A program made the translations under genes and the position numbers. 64,000 bases of DNA. Origin: Mytilus trossulus. Its lineage: Eukaryota > Mollusca > Bivalvia > Mytilida > Mytilidae. Under the pieces are notes generated by a model. The model did not search any database and was not told the DNA's origin. It saw only the letters and a program-made list of their open reading frames with translations. The stretch is from positions 74,398,682 through 74,462,681 of the forward strand of contig NC_086386.1 of assembly GCF_036588685.1 (NCBI RefSeq). Direction: 5' to 3'. Each line of letters starts with the position of its first letter. Position 1 is the stretch's first letter. Positions 1 to 12,103 of the stretch are shown here, piece after piece.

Positions 1-526
1 GAAAGAAAAATAAATATTTAAAAAATAATACACTTGTTCTTCTGATTAGTGATGAAGTAGGCATCAAAACTTCCTGCTTGGTGCAAACTCATTAAGCACA
101 TCACACCTGGTCAGTGAGTATTAAATTATAAATAATATTCATCCAAAACTGCAACATCCTGTAAAACTTAAATCGCAAGGCCTTTTGAATTCACTAGATA
201 GGTAATGCACAATTTAAAGAAAATAAGGGTTTTTTTAACCTGTAAAACACTCTTGTACTGAGGTATTTAAACCTGATAAAAGTGCGTGTATGTCGCGTCT
301 TTAATTTGTACAAAATGTATTTAAATTCAATTGAAATAAATTATTGCAATTTTAGAACTCATTTCCTTTTTTAAGAGATTATTAAGGATTACAATGAAAG
401 TTCTATTATCATGATTATATTAGATTCTTGGTTTTAATAAAAACAAAGATGTCATGTTTTAAATTCATTAAGTTACTTTATATATAGTTGATATATATTT
501 TATTAGAAAAAAAAATCACTGCATTA
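1..526. other. A+T-rich non-coding DNA, no gene seen
   Basis: This stretch has stop codons in all frames and short homopolymer runs. I see no coding region, RNA gene or recognisable repeat. Confidence 0.5.
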
Positions 527-760
527 TTACAGCTACTAAACCACTCAACGTTCCCTCTTACACGGAACGAAAACGGAACGAACACGCGAATGGAATGGAA
601 TGAGAACGAACGAGTTAAATCAGTCAGAATCGTGTTTCTCCACTCATTTCATTCATAGAAGTCAAATCGTGTTTTACGCTCACAGTCGTGTGTGAACGAA
701 ACGAACGAAACGATCAGTATATTCCGTGTAAACAAACATGTTCCGTTTAGAAACGATACT
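527..760 (+). repeat. Left inverted arm with GAACG/GAATG-rich satellite-like DNA
   Basis: The arm begins TTACAGCTACTAAACC, continues with CACTCAACGTTCCC, and runs into purine-rich DNA built from GGAACGAA- and GGAATGAA-type words (about 555-735). The same start and the same word composition recur in opposite orientation at 8700-8996. It could be the terminal inverted repeat of an ~8.5-kb element or one of two separate copies of a MITE in opposite orientation. Confidence 0.55.
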
Positions 761-2690
761 ATCTCATTGGTTGTTTGGCGATTATGCTAGTTTTCAAATT
801 TCCAAATGAAACGAATAAATATACTAAAATTAATCGGCATATTATACTACTCATTATATTTATTTATGAATAGTTTTATTTATTACATTATTTCGTTATT
901 GCATTTAAAGTAAAAGTAAAAAGTCTGAAATTAATGTTTAAAAAGACAAGTAATATAAACAAATATTTAAATTATGAAAGGCTAACAAGATCAATCTAAA
1001 TATTAAAATACTTTCTCTTCTTTTGTCGGCTTGTTATACGAGTTCTTAAAAAAAATGCATGTTACTTGTAAAAAAAAATGTACGCGAACATTCTTTATTT
1101 CATTATTCACATCTATTGTTAAAGTTGTCCCGTAGTTTTTTCTATTTATTTTTGCTTAGGGATCTTCATATTAGTTATTGAAATATACATCGTAAAAGAC
1201 GTGAATAAATTTGAGGGGTATCTCAGAAACATAATCTAGTGACAGTCGCTCTCCCTGGTTAAAATAAATAGAAATTATTATATTAACATTTGTGTGTCAA
1301 TCTGTTTCGTTTTCAACGTCAAACGATTTGCATAGTTTTCTTTATTAAAGAAATGAATGACCGTATTCGTGTTTGTAATTAAACTAACGCCTAATACGGT
1401 TTTTCGAAAAATAAAATACAAAACCTTCTTATTTCGTTTCACGTAGGGAAACCATGTCTTACGATGACTGTAGGGAAAACATCTCCCATTTTTTATATTA
1501 GCGTATGAACGGTATACATGTATTTAACCGTTTTCAAACCTAGTACAATATACTGCAAGCGACATTCTTCAATTTAACCATTAACCAAATTCTGTTAATA
1601 TATCTGCATAAGCAGGCCAAGTCCAGTATTATCTACATATACAATGTATTTGTTTTTATTCAAGTGCAAACACCGGTAATTATTGTTTGTTGATTTCTTA
1701 ACGTCCAGTGGCACATATGTCATGCATGCTCAGGACGAATTACGCTCACTGATATACTTAGAAAGACTATTTAGTGAAGAAAATAATCATTCAATATATA
1801 GTACTTTCTGTTTACCTATATGGATCAAAACAATTAAACGGTTGATAGTATTAGAAAATCTATCCAACGGAAATTACAAAACAGACATTTATAAAAAAAA
1901 AATGAAAATTAACCAGACACAAGAGAAGGGAGTCATTCTTTACGTGTTTGAAAAAGAAATAAAACTGCTTTGAATATCTAAATATACTATGAAAATATTG
2001 GAATTGTCTTGGACAGTAAAATAAATACCAAATATGAAAAAAAATAAACTCTTATAAGATATTTGTTTTTATGTAATATGCAAGTATAAGTGACGATTGG
2101 CTTGGAAATAGAAATAATCATGTTTAAAATAAACTTTATGACCTTCTAAATTAATAACATCACTCTTTATTTGTGCCTTTTTTGCGTTTTTTGCCGACCG
2201 CAAATACAAAGCTTTAATCGGAATCTCGCTAACTGATAACAATTTCCAGAATAACTTCATACATGTAACACCTTTTTTATTTCTCGTCCATGTATAATGT
2301 ACATGTTGAATTTTAGCATCCGTCTATCACATCGTCACTCTTTGAAGTTTCCCACCTTGGGAGAGAAATAACAAGTCGCTATCTATTTCAAAATTGGGAA
2401 CTTTTAGGTTTTCGAACTAAAATCAGAATAATGTTACAGTTTAATCACGTTATCATCGATAATTTACCAATATTATGATTTAGTTTAAACTGTAATAAAT
2501 CAGAAAATTGATAATTTTTTACACTTGTTTCATTTAGATTTAATCGTTGCAAAATTGTTATAGCAAACTTAAAAATTGCCAAAATGTCAATACATGTATA
2601 TATAAAGGGGCCCTTTATAGCTTGTTTAGAAAGAATGCATGTATACTAGTATGTTATTTTTTCATGTCATAAGCTTTGACATTTTAATAT
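761..2690. other. Non-coding A+T-rich DNA
   Basis: Only short chance reading frames (for example 1683-1973) occur, without domain-like composition. I see no repeat family that I recognise. Confidence 0.45.
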
Positions 2691-2696
2691 ATACCT

Positions 2697-3000
2697 TTAA
2701 TATTAAACATGTTTAGCCCCGCCGTATTTTGTGATTGTCTCAAGTCAGGAGCCTCTGGTCTTTCTAAGCCTTGTATGCTTTTTAATTTTAGCTCATTTAT
2801 ATATTTCGGAGTTAAGTTGACGTCCATTATCACTGAACTAGTACACATTTTTGGGGAGGCCAACTGAAGCACGACTCCGGGTGCGGGATTTTCTCGATGT
2901 CTTGAAGACCCATTGGTGGCCTTCGGCTGTTTTCAACTCGTTAGTCGGGTTGTTTTCTCTTTGACACATTCCCCCCCCCCCATTTCCATTCTCAATTTTA
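2697..3000 (+). repeat. Interspersed repeat R1, copy a (SINE-like, mussel type)
   Basis: The copy runs from the 'CATGTTTAGCCCCGCCG' region through 'AAGTCAGGAGCCTCTGGTC' and 'GGGTGCGGGATTTTCTCG' to 'GTCGGGTTGTTTTCTCTTTG' and a C tract. I recognise this word order as a repeat abundant in mytilid DNA. Copy b lies at 20295-20632 in the same orientation; minus-strand copies lie at 3796-3858 and 48189-48345. Confidence 0.7.
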
Positions 3001-3087
3001 CGTCATGTTAAGTTGGAAATAACCAGGATATTCAAATCATGGTCATATACATAGTATCTATGATGAAAATAGAAAATATTCATGGTC

Positions 3088-3200
3088 GGATAATTCCATT
3101 TTAAAAAAGGGGGGTTCCAACACAGGATAAAGAAGAGTTCCAATCATATGACCCCATCCAAAAGCATTGATTGTCAAAAATAGTTGGTTCCAACCCCCGT
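3088..3200. mobile_element. Degenerate copy of the G-rich MITE (M1)
   Basis: It shares 'CCATTTTAAAAAAGGGGGGTTCC', 'CCAACACAGGA', 'AAAAGCATTGATTGTC' and 'GGTTCCAACCCCC' with the clearer copy at 5128-5278. The terminal inverted repeats have decayed. Confidence 0.55.
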
Positions 3201-3795
3201 AACCCAACTGAATAAGATTTGAAAGACTCCGTTATATTTACGACAGATAGGTACTTATTCAAACTTTAATACTAAAACATATTACTTCGAAAAAAACAAA
3301 TTATAATAAAAACAAATTATCAATTCTTTTTATTTTGTCAAGTAAACATAATGTATGATAGCTTTGTGAATCGATTCTTAGCTTAATTTGTTATTTTTTC
3401 CTAACGTACAGTGGCAAATATTTCACTTAAATTCCGGATGAAATAGTGGTAATAACAAAATCTTACAATACTAAAATGTGTTCATCAAAATAGGGTAAGA
3501 ATTTTGACAGCTACTGAACATTGGAGAAATATTATAAAGGGGCATACATTTTGAGAGTACAACAGGCCACATATATACGATCATTCAATGTGTTGTTGTA
3601 ATTGTTCGTTAACTCGCATAGTGCATGTAGTAATGTACCTACTCGATGTTACACGAGTCGTCGGTTTTAGCGTCCGTTTTCAACGAAACTTGGATGTCTA
3701 GACTGCCTGCTCATCCATACTTATATCTCTGTTCGCGGCATTTGGTTTTACTGCTAGATGGAAGGTTCGATGATCTTTTTCATGTTAGACATATA
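3201..3795. other. Non-coding DNA
   Basis: No gene or recognised repeat is visible. A short plus-strand reading frame at 3646-3879 runs into R1 sequence and is not considered real. Confidence 0.4.
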
Positions 3796-3858
3796 CATAA
3801 AATTGAGAATGGAAATGGGGAATGTGTCAAAGAGACAACAACCCGACCAAATAAATAT
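3796..3858 (-). repeat. Interspersed repeat R1, 3' end only, minus strand
   Basis: The plus strand reads 'AATTGAGAATGGAAATGGGG' followed by 'TGTGTCAAAGAGACAACAAC' and 'CCGACC', the reverse complement of the R1 3' end at about 2945-2997. Confidence 0.7.
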
Positions 3859-4734
3859 ACATACATGTATGTACTATGAAGACGACGAAATCGAAGTCAT
3901 AATAATTTATCAATACTGATAAAGCGGAAAGGGTGCTCTCAGAATTGTCAAATGGCGGTTTTCTTTTATCAAAGACCAATTAACAGATTTTTTTTTAATA
4001 TTCGGGACAAATTGCATGGCATGCAAGTATCATCAACGATCTATCCTCTTTTTCTAATGGTGAAACAGACTCGAAATAAAAGATATAGTCATATAAGCAC
4101 TTGGGGTTAAAATCAAGATTTTTTAGCACACAACACTTTATATGCATTTTGGTTATCAAAATTATTGAAAAAGAACTTGGCAAAACTATAATTAAATGTT
4201 TAGAATAGTTTAGGGGAAAATAAAATGGACCATAGACCAAATATTATGCGAGACAGGAAATAATTTATTGCGTGCTACGTAAACAACTCCAATGAAGATA
4301 ATTAACATTTCGTTTCATATTTCATAAAATATGTCTCTCGCATTTTATTAAAACATCAGTTTTATAGATAGAAATATTCAAAACTGGGAGCTTATTGAAT
4401 AACTGTGTTACACCTTGCATATTAGAGAAAAAAGAGAAAAACATTAAAGAAAAACTGCGAAAAGATACTGGAACAGAACTGAAATTAAATGTATCTATCT
4501 CTGATGTTTAGATTGTTCTTTTTTTAACAAAATATTTCTCTTTTCGTGAAAAATTCAGTTGGACACACAACAATGCAGTGCAGTAAGCAAAAGAAAGCAA
4601 TTGAAAGATTGATACTTTCTTTGAACCATTTAATTCATAAACACAACTGTTATGAAGTCTTTACAGCAACAGGATGACTTATTATCTGGTTTGAATCGTT
4701 TTGTGTCAGAACCTTTTTAGAGCTTACTATTCGG
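3859..4734. other. Non-coding DNA
   Basis: Nothing with coding or repeat signature is seen. Confidence 0.4.
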
Positions 4735-4835
4735 TATGGATTTTCTGTATGGTGACTTATGGTTGCTTTCATCTGTCATTAACTCTTGTGGATAGTTGTC
4801 TCTTTTGCAATCATACCAAATCTTATTATTTCAGA
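4735..4835 (+). repeat. Interspersed repeat R3 fragment
   Basis: It contains 'TGTGGATAGTTGTCTCTTTT' followed by 'GCAATCATACCAAATCTTATT'-type sequence. This is the 3' end of a repeat I recognise from mussel DNA. Related segments are at 34245-34340, 39860-39925 and 63725-63800. Confidence 0.55.
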
Positions 4836-5127
4836 TTTATGTCATTCTCTGTATAATTAAACTATTAAACTATTCCTTCGGAATATATACAATTAATGCA
4901 TATTAATTGTATATCATTTTGATGTACCCCTGTCACGTACTATAATATAGTTAATTACCGCGAGATTTCAACTCAAACGTGCGTAGGATTTCGAGATGGT
5001 GACCTATAACAACTAACATCTATAAAAACTGGATCCCTGTTGTGTTCACTTATATCTACACTAACAGTACAAAGCTATAGATAGAATTGCGGACCAGTTT
5101 ATCTATAAGTCATTTGGTCTCTGTTGG

Positions 5128-5278
5128 CAGGGGCGGATCCACCCATTTTAAAAAGGGGGGTCCCAACCCAGAGTAAAAAGGGGGGGTCCAACTTGTGTTG
5201 TGCTCCCCTTCAAATGCATTGATCGTCCAAAAAAGGGGGGTTCCCCCGGAACCCCCCCCCCCCCTGGATCCGCCACTG
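5128..5278. mobile_element. G-rich MITE (M1) with GGATCC-containing ends
   Basis: The ends are CAGGGGCGGATCCA on the left and TGGATCCGCCACTG on the right, an inverted pair of about 14 bp around an interior with alternating G tracts. Flanks read CTGTTGG on the left and CTGTTTGG on the right, a possible imperfect 7-8 bp target duplication. This element type is common in marine invertebrates. It has no coding capacity, and opposed reading frames over it are low-complexity artefacts. A decayed sibling lies at 3088-3200. Confidence 0.75.
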
Positions 5279-8200
5279 TTTGGGTAGTTGTCCCGTGCAA
5301 AATATAGCTTTTTTATTCGTTTTCTCGTCCTCAATACACTTTAAGTATTGACCAGTCGATAAAATGCAACTGTAGTATATTTCTAAGGTTTTACACGAAT
5401 TTGCTCGACGCATTTTGTTAAATATTTATTGAATATTCTTTTCTACGCTATCATTGCGATTTTTGTTATCCTTGTTTAATCTTAATATTACTTATACAAG
5501 ATATGATATATGAATAAATGAAAATTCAAAACTCTAAATACACTGTTCACTTTACACTAAATATAACTTTTTGTCCTTACTGACACAAAAGTGCAATATT
5601 TGAGATGATTTGTTGTAAAATTTCATATTGCTGTAAGTTATGAGTACCATTGATTAGAAAAAGGAAAAATCTCTTTTTTATACCAGTTCCTTGTTTCAAA
5701 CAGTTTTGATTCATTATTTGTAGGTACTTTTTTATTGAAAATTTAAAGGCACAGCTGAAATATCTACACTACATTATTCATGGTTTTATAAAATCTTTCA
5801 TCGGCAACATTTAGGGCTGAATACCAATTTCTGGTTTATGGGAATTTGTAAAAGATCAATTTTTTTTTAATACATCATCATAAGCTATAATTTTACCCCC
5901 CCCCCCCCCCCCCCCCCCATTGATGATGATTGCAGTTTTTTAACGAACTTGACTGGCTATACAGCCCTTACATACATGTATCTACAGGTATGCTATGCGT
6001 ATTCAAATTAATTTTAAGCGTCAAATTACGGTAATAAAGGTTCAGTAACTGAAAAAGCAATTATCAGTGAATAAATCGACAACTTGTTCTGGTTTATGCT
6101 TTTGTTTACACAACACAGAATCATGCATACATAAAAAAAAAAGAAGATGTGGTATGATTACCAGTGCGATGATTCAGAGCTCCACAAAACACCAAATGAC
6201 ACAGAAATTAACAATTTTATATATATAACGGCTTTCAACAGTGAGCAAAACCCATTACACATTGTAAGCAACCAGTGATTTATTTTCATGTGACTTCTAT
6301 TCTTGTGGCTTTTTTTCTGCGACTTAATTTCCTAGGGACTTTGTGCGACTTTTTTCATGACTTTTTATTTGTTTACCGTTCTAACAGGTATCACGTTATA
6401 AGTACACTGTTATTGTCAGATTAGCTGAAAGCTAAAACATTTTGAATAAAAGAAATTAAAATACTGAATCATATCACTGTACATTTTGAACACCAAAAAA
6501 AAATAATCTGTATATATTCATATATCTTTATCAGTCTCATTTGCTAAAAATAACAAAAATGAAAGATCCATTTGATAAAAGAAATTTAAGATGATTGGCT
6601 GTAGAATAATTATCTGTTGAACAACTAAGTGTGAAATGTCTGTCAATTTCTCTAAAGATGTCCTGCAGAGTTCGCCCGCTGGTTATTTAGATTGATTCAA
6701 AAATGCATTCTAACCTCGAAAGCGTTGTCACCACTTTAATTATTACACAACTGTTGCAATAAAATGTTGTTATAGCCATGTTAAGGAATTTTAGCCTTAC
6801 AGAAATATTTTATTTTAAATAGTCCACTAAACCCAAACACAATGCTGCATATACTTGTTTCATAATATGCATGATATTTACATGTATAATATGTAAATAA
6901 AAAAACACTTTCCTATAACAGTAAGATAACAGTAACTGTATTCAAAAAAATATCCATCTTATTTAATTTAACGAAACACAGACTTACTGAAATATTGTCC
7001 CTATGTTTTAAGCAATCGTAGATACATTTTATATAGCATTTACTTCATTTAAAATAGAAAGAAAAATAAACAAACTACCACACTGCAATTTTGTACATTC
7101 GTTTTTTTTGTAAATTAGTTAGACAACCATAGCTGAAACTCGGCGTATCCAATAAGCCATGTTTATAATACACTTTAAGATACTAGATATATTTTAAAAC
7201 ATCCTTTTTACCAAAATAAGGAACCAGTGAATACATTTAATCTCAATACGGATGTAAAATATATAATATTTCCCTCGAGATATTTCCATGTCTCAACAAG
7301 TTTTAATGGCTATACTGTGAACCAAAAAGTCAAGTTTACCAAATGTCACATCATTTTATTATAATAAACGGTCTATTCAGACCTGAGCCAATCTTTAATT
7401 ATAATCCCATTCTCATTTTAGACACGTTCTTAGATTTTTTTCTTTCACGTTCTTTATACTTTTTTGTTTTCGTGACATATACATTTGAGGATAGTGATAA
7501 ACATTTTCAATGATAAATCGTATGGGAAGAGCTAGATAAGTTCATGTGAGAGAGACAAAAACACAGTAAGAGTTTTTTTTTTGTGTTCAAACTACTGAAA
7601 TCTTTATCAGAAAAGTATACTGTAGTCTAAAGTATGTATTGAACAATGGACATACATTTGAGATTAGTTTTTTATAATTAAAAAAATAACACACATAATT
7701 TTGCAATTAGAATATACATTTTTTTTTTTTTGCTAAACATACATGTATCTTCCGCAATTAACGAAAACCTCGGAAAAATTTATAAGAACCTATATGGAAG
7801 CAAGTATATAAGTTTATATGTGTTTTCAAATAATTTTCGTAATATGTTTGCGTTATAATGTCAGGAGTTACCAGTGTGATTAATTGGCGACTGATACATT
7901 GTGATCGTGTTATTTTTTTTGTGTATTCAGTTACGAATCATGGGTTTGATCATAATTATTAATAAAAAAATGACTGGTATGACTTTTAGTGGACTGTTAT
8001 CCTGTGAACCTTACGAAGTAGAAGTCATATTTATATCCCATCGACCTTTTTTCGCGTTGATTTACATATATATTTGCCACTGGACATCAAATATAAATCA
8101 ATCATCATCCTTAACGGTGTTATCTGAACACCCAGTGACAAATATTAAATTGCTACATTGTACCTATTGACATGAATATGTGCAACAATCCCATAAAGAT

Positions 8201-8699
8201 CTATTGTGTAACGTTCCATGCAGACAGCAATCCAACAATTAACGTTAAAATAGAAATGTAAACGGCAAATTTGACCTAAAGACATAGACAAGTGTCCACA
8301 GTTTATAATACATCCTTGACAATTCATTCTAATTTCAGCAGAAGCATACATTGTTCATGATATCGAAATGAACACCAATTCTTTGGCATGTAAACTTTTA
8401 TTTTGTTTAGTATTAAACTATAAAAGTTATAAGTATTATATTTTAAAAAAGCTAGTGCTCCAAAGAGATTGTGTGCAGTCGATTTTTAGTCTGTAAACTG
8501 ATTCTAATCAATATTTTTTTTTATTACAAATACTATATTTATCGCTTTTATTGTTTAACTAAATAATCATATTGTTACAGAAATGGCTTCATTTAAAATG
8601 AATAAACTATCATGGTCGTTGACGTTGTGGTGGTCGTCGGTTTTGTTGATGAAGAAAATACATGTGATGATGTGATTATAAAATACGAAATTTGACTGT
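5279..8699. other. Non-coding A+T-rich DNA with a 23-C tract
   Basis: The interval contains a run of 23 cytosines at 5896-5918 and many short A/T tracts. No gene-like reading frame is present; the 89-codon frame at 7901-8170 has no recognisable features. Confidence 0.45.
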
Positions 8700-8996
8700 G
8701 AAACGAACCAAATTATATTTCGCTTTAGAATGATATAATCGTTCACACACGCTGTAAACGTTCTAAAACGAAATGATTAGCTTCACGCGTTTACCGTCCG
8801 AACAACACGCTTGATTCTATGTCGTGTATAAACGGAATCGAACACGGAATGTAACACGGAATGAACTCAAACGAAATGAACGAAATGAATGAAATGAATG
8901 ACCCGTAAACGGAATGAACGAAACACGCAAACGGAACTAATGAAAAACGGAGCGAGAACGGAAAAAAGGGAAACTTGAGCGGTTCAGTAGCTGTAA
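8700..8996 (-). repeat. Right inverted arm, GAACG/GAATG-rich
   Basis: Read on the minus strand it begins TTACAGCTACTGAACC, then GCTCAAGTTTCCC, matching the arm at 527 with few differences. It then runs through GGAACG/AATGAA words. An imperfect palindrome lies at about 8718-8776 (ATTTCGCTTTAGAA against TTCTAAAACGAAAT). Confidence 0.55.
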
Positions 8997-9390
8997 CTAA
9001 ATTCAAATGATACTATTAATCTGTACTAGGCTTTAAGTTTAATCAATGAAAATTATCCAGTAACCACCAAACATATCTAAAATATTTAAAAAAAAGAAAA
9101 ACTTTGAAAATATTAGTTTCAATTCAGTTTGAGATAATTTGATCAGCTTATTCTGTTTTTAATTCAAAGGTCATATATAACTCCTGTAAGTGTTAATGAA
9201 TTTGGTGTTGAAATTATATATTTGTTTACTATGAAAATGTGGTGTAAATGCTTTATGGAATACATTTTTACTTTCAAATTATTGTTAACATTTCTGGACA
9301 AGAGAAAAAGCTGTTGTTAAAAACAGCTTTTATATTTATGAAATACAAAAGATAGATATAAAAATTAGTTCTAGGTTGGTTAAGACTACG
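8997..9390. other. Non-coding DNA
   Basis: No gene is seen. A short hairpin (AAAAGCTGTT / AACAGCTTTT) lies near 9306-9331. Confidence 0.4.
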
Positions 9391-9520
9391 TCGAGTATGG
9401 TTTAGAATAGGTCGAGTATGGTTCAGATTAGATCGAGCATGGTTCAGACGCGTTTAAAATTTAAAGTACAAGTACAAGTTCAGAATATTAAGTATGGTTC
9501 AGACTACAGTCGAGTAATAT
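9391..9520. repeat. Short tandem repeat, 21-bp period, degenerate
   Basis: TCGAGTATGGTTTAGAATAGG-type units start at 9391, 9412 and 9433; a looser one follows near 9490-9515. Confidence 0.5.
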
Positions 9521-9614
9521 ATAGTAAATCTGAGACCAATTTAGACTTATCGAGTTAAAAAAAGGAAAGTATAGTACTGATATAGGCAATTTCAGATTTT
9601 CACTGGTTTGTAGT

Positions 9615-10586
9615 GCTTAGTAATTGATAACTGTAGGTTTATGTATGTCTATCATTTAAGACCGTTTAGTTTTTCTTTGGTTGTTGACGTCTTGGCGTGA
9701 ATCACAAAGTCTTGAGATAAAACGTCAGCTATAAAGGTCAATGATTCCATGAAAGTTAAACACCTAATACAGTGTATACGGAGTGAAGTTAAAAATCAAA
9801 GGAAAGAGGTTTTGAGATGTTTATGTTACGGTAAGAATTGGATATAATTAGGATCCTGACACATCTTTAATAAATCGGAGTTTCAGTTTCTTTTTAATTC
9901 ATATCACAGCAAAGCTTTGTTTCTAAAAGTCCTTCAATCTTTTTTCTAAAATTTGATATATCATCAGTTTATAAGAGGTACTTAATGGATTTTAACTTAT
10001 TTTGTTGGTCAATTATAAGTAATTATAATGACAATGTTAACAAAAATGTTTTCAACGTATCTAACATTTTGTCTAAAATATAAAAACCATCATATTATAT
10101 ATAGTAGATATTGAAATTTTCATTTGTAGTGGATTTAATAAGTATAAATCGGAATACGAATTTCTAGTAGTAGATATTTGAATACAAATGAGTATATGAA
10201 GGATGATGGATCTTACTGAATTCCAACTTGTATTGTAAACATATATTTAGAACTTTATATAGTCAGCGCATAAATGTGTTTGTATTGCAATTAATGAAAT
10301 GCTGGTATTTTTTTTAACAATGATCAGAAAAACACAACTGACAATTTTAAAAAGCAAAGCTTGTATAATTGGGCATTGTTTTCATACATGTAAGACATTT
10401 ACTATCTGAGAAATAAACGCAGAATTTATTTGAAACAAGAAGCGGAAGATGTCATATATATTCAACCTCTTATAGAAGAAAAGCAACTGCCACGCCAAAG
10501 TCCATATAAAACATCGAAATAAAGACAAAATGACAACAACAGTTGTCATAGCACTTCATAAAATCAATAACTAAGAACATATTTAC
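9615..10586. repeat. Duplicated flank of the B-box exon (copy 1)
   Basis: The sequence following the exon on its coding strand is shared with 50175-51102, for example 'GACGTCTTGGCGTGA' and 'CAAAGTCTTGAGATAAAAC' here against 'GACTTCTTGACGCGA' and 'CAAAGTCTTGAGATAAAAC' there. The duplication therefore covered intron-like DNA as well as the exon. No further exon is visible inside it. Confidence 0.65.
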
Positions 10587-11323
10587 CCAAATTTTAATTC
10601 CCCAAACAGTTTTTCTATTTCACTCTCTGCTACTTTCTGTCTAACATATTTGACTGATGGCAAAATAGGAATCTGTATTTCTTCTCTTTTGTCGATTTGT
10701 GACCTAATTTGTTTTAGCTTTTGAAATAGTTTCATGGAATCTGTTATCCCCTGCGAGAACTTCTGCTGCTTCTTTGCTTTTTCCAAAGTTGTTTTATTCT
10801 CATTTTTAATGGACCTCAAAATTTGAAGATTTTTTGTTTCTTTCTCTTTCACCGATTTAACTAGATTTTCAACTTTCTTTTAAGTGTCTCCCTTCCTCTC
10901 GTATAGCATTGACGACTTCATTAACATCAGCCTGATATTGATTTGATCCTTGGTCAATATCAGCTATCTTTGATTGTAGGTATTCAACCTTCATGTCCAT
11001 TCCCTTTTTGACCTCAGCTTTGATTCCGTCAGTTGTTTCCTTGATTTCAGCAAAGTCATGTAATTTGTGTTTTTTAATCACACATATTTTGCATATCGGC
11101 GAATCACATTCCTTGCAGTAATATATAAATGTTTCATCATGTTCTTTACAATATTGTTTAACTTCCGGGTTTATATTCGGGCCACTTAGAAATGTATGGT
11201 CTTTGCTCATTTTTGTCCGTAAATGAGATATTTTACATCCATCACAAAACAGCTGGTCACACTGTTCGCAATAGTTATGTCCAGGACACATATCTCACAC
11301 GTTTTGGACGCAGCCTGTGCCAT
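10587..11323 (-). pseudogene. B-box/coiled-coil (TRIM-like) first exon, copy 1, frameshifted
   Basis: This is the first exon of a double B-box protein of the TRIM-like class, whose members usually act as ubiquitin-ligase or RNA-binding adaptors in the cytoplasm. The ATG at 11321-11323 is conserved with copy 2. Two zinc-binding B-boxes are legible: CEQC/CDGC plus His pairs, then CKEH/CKEC/CKIC and HKLH. A helical, Lys/Glu-rich coiled-coil region follows and ends KLFGELKFG. No RING finger precedes the B-boxes. Compared with copy 2, about 7 bases are missing just after the first CxxC, and a further shift lies at about 10853-10885. The exon ends at a GG^GTAAAT donor (10581-10586 is the intron start), so the apparent stop is intronic. 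Downstream exons are not found. It is either a pseudogene or an assembly-damaged real exon. Confidence 0.7.
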
Positions 11324-11700
11324 CTCAGTTTGCTTGTGTAATTTATCTGTTGCATGAAATAAAAATTCATAAAAAAATATCATAAAACTCCAAATTCATG
11401 TAATGTTTAGATCGTATTTAATAATACTTCGATTTTGTTGAGTTATTTCACATGAGGTTCCATGCAAATGACCAAATTCATATAACGACATTCCAGCCTC
11501 AAATGTCAAATCTTGTTATTACAGTTGTGGCCTATCTTAAGTGTCTATAAAAACATATATTCATTTTTTATTTAATTAATTTTATTTAATTTATTGGGGG
11601 GGGGGTACATAAGGATATCGCATTAATAAGTTGTATGATTCTTATTTCCTGAAGCTATTTTTTTTTCTTGTGAGACAACTCTTGCCAAAGGTATTGCCAA
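11324..11700. other. Non-coding DNA
   Basis: It contains a G10 run near 11597-11606 and nothing gene-like. Similarity to the copy-2 upstream region stops within a few tens of bases of the ATG. Confidence 0.4.
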
Positions 11701-11910
11701 TACACAGTCCGTCAAAAGTAAAGCACCACCTATATGTAACTAGCAATATTCTCATTCAATTAATTTTTCGTAAATAATATAAATGTATGTTATGTTTGGT
11801 GTTATGAATTGCATACAACAAACGCTTAGAAAATTAATTTGGACAAAAAAAATTAAACTCCGATAAACCCGCCAATCAACTATTTTTAAAGGTCATCTGC
11901 ACTTTCAAAA
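11701..11910 (+). mobile_element. 5' end of a Tc1/mariner element, interrupted by BEL/Pao
   Basis: A TA is followed closely by CAGTCCGTCAAAAGTAAAGC (11705-11724), which has the form of a mariner-type terminal inverted repeat. The rest of the element resumes on the far side of the BEL/Pao insertion at 17864, where transposase remnants begin at 17914. I could not find the matching 3' inverted repeat. Confidence 0.5.
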
Positions 11911-11916
11911 ATACAC

Positions 11917-12086
11917 TGTCAAAGATTCACGACCTTGTTCAAACGTACCCAACGTTACTATTGTTGACGTAACGTTATTGTAACGCAAACTTGTATGGGA
12001 TCTGAATTATAGAATTGAAAGCAACACAACGTCTTTTTATTGCCTACAAAAGCGAAGTACTAACCCTAGCATCATAGCATCTTACA
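11917..12086 (+). repeat. BEL/Pao 5' LTR
   Basis: It spans 170 bp, starts TGTCAAAG and ends ATCTTACA. It is identical to the 3' LTR except for A at 12028 where the 3' copy has T at 17798. The LTR is very short for this superfamily and no TATA box is obvious. Confidence 0.93.
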
Positions 12087-12089
12087 TAT

Positions 12090-12102
12090 TGGTACCGTGA
12101 CC
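12090..12102 (+). promoter_or_regulatory. Probable tRNA primer-binding site
   Basis: TGGTACCGTGACC begins three bases after the LTR's ACA. The leading TGG would pair with a tRNA CCA tail. I cannot name the tRNA. The polyprotein ATG follows almost immediately at 12104, so the leader is extremely short. Confidence 0.55.
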
Positions 12103-12103
12103 G

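Noticed and set aside
1683..1973. 96-codon plus-strand reading frame
   Set aside because: Low-complexity, A/T-driven composition, no domain-like pattern, no supporting context. Such lengths are expected by chance in this window.
5110..5413. Opposed minus-strand frames rich in Gly and Pro
   Set aside because: They read through the G-rich MITE; the composition comes from its homopolymer tracts.
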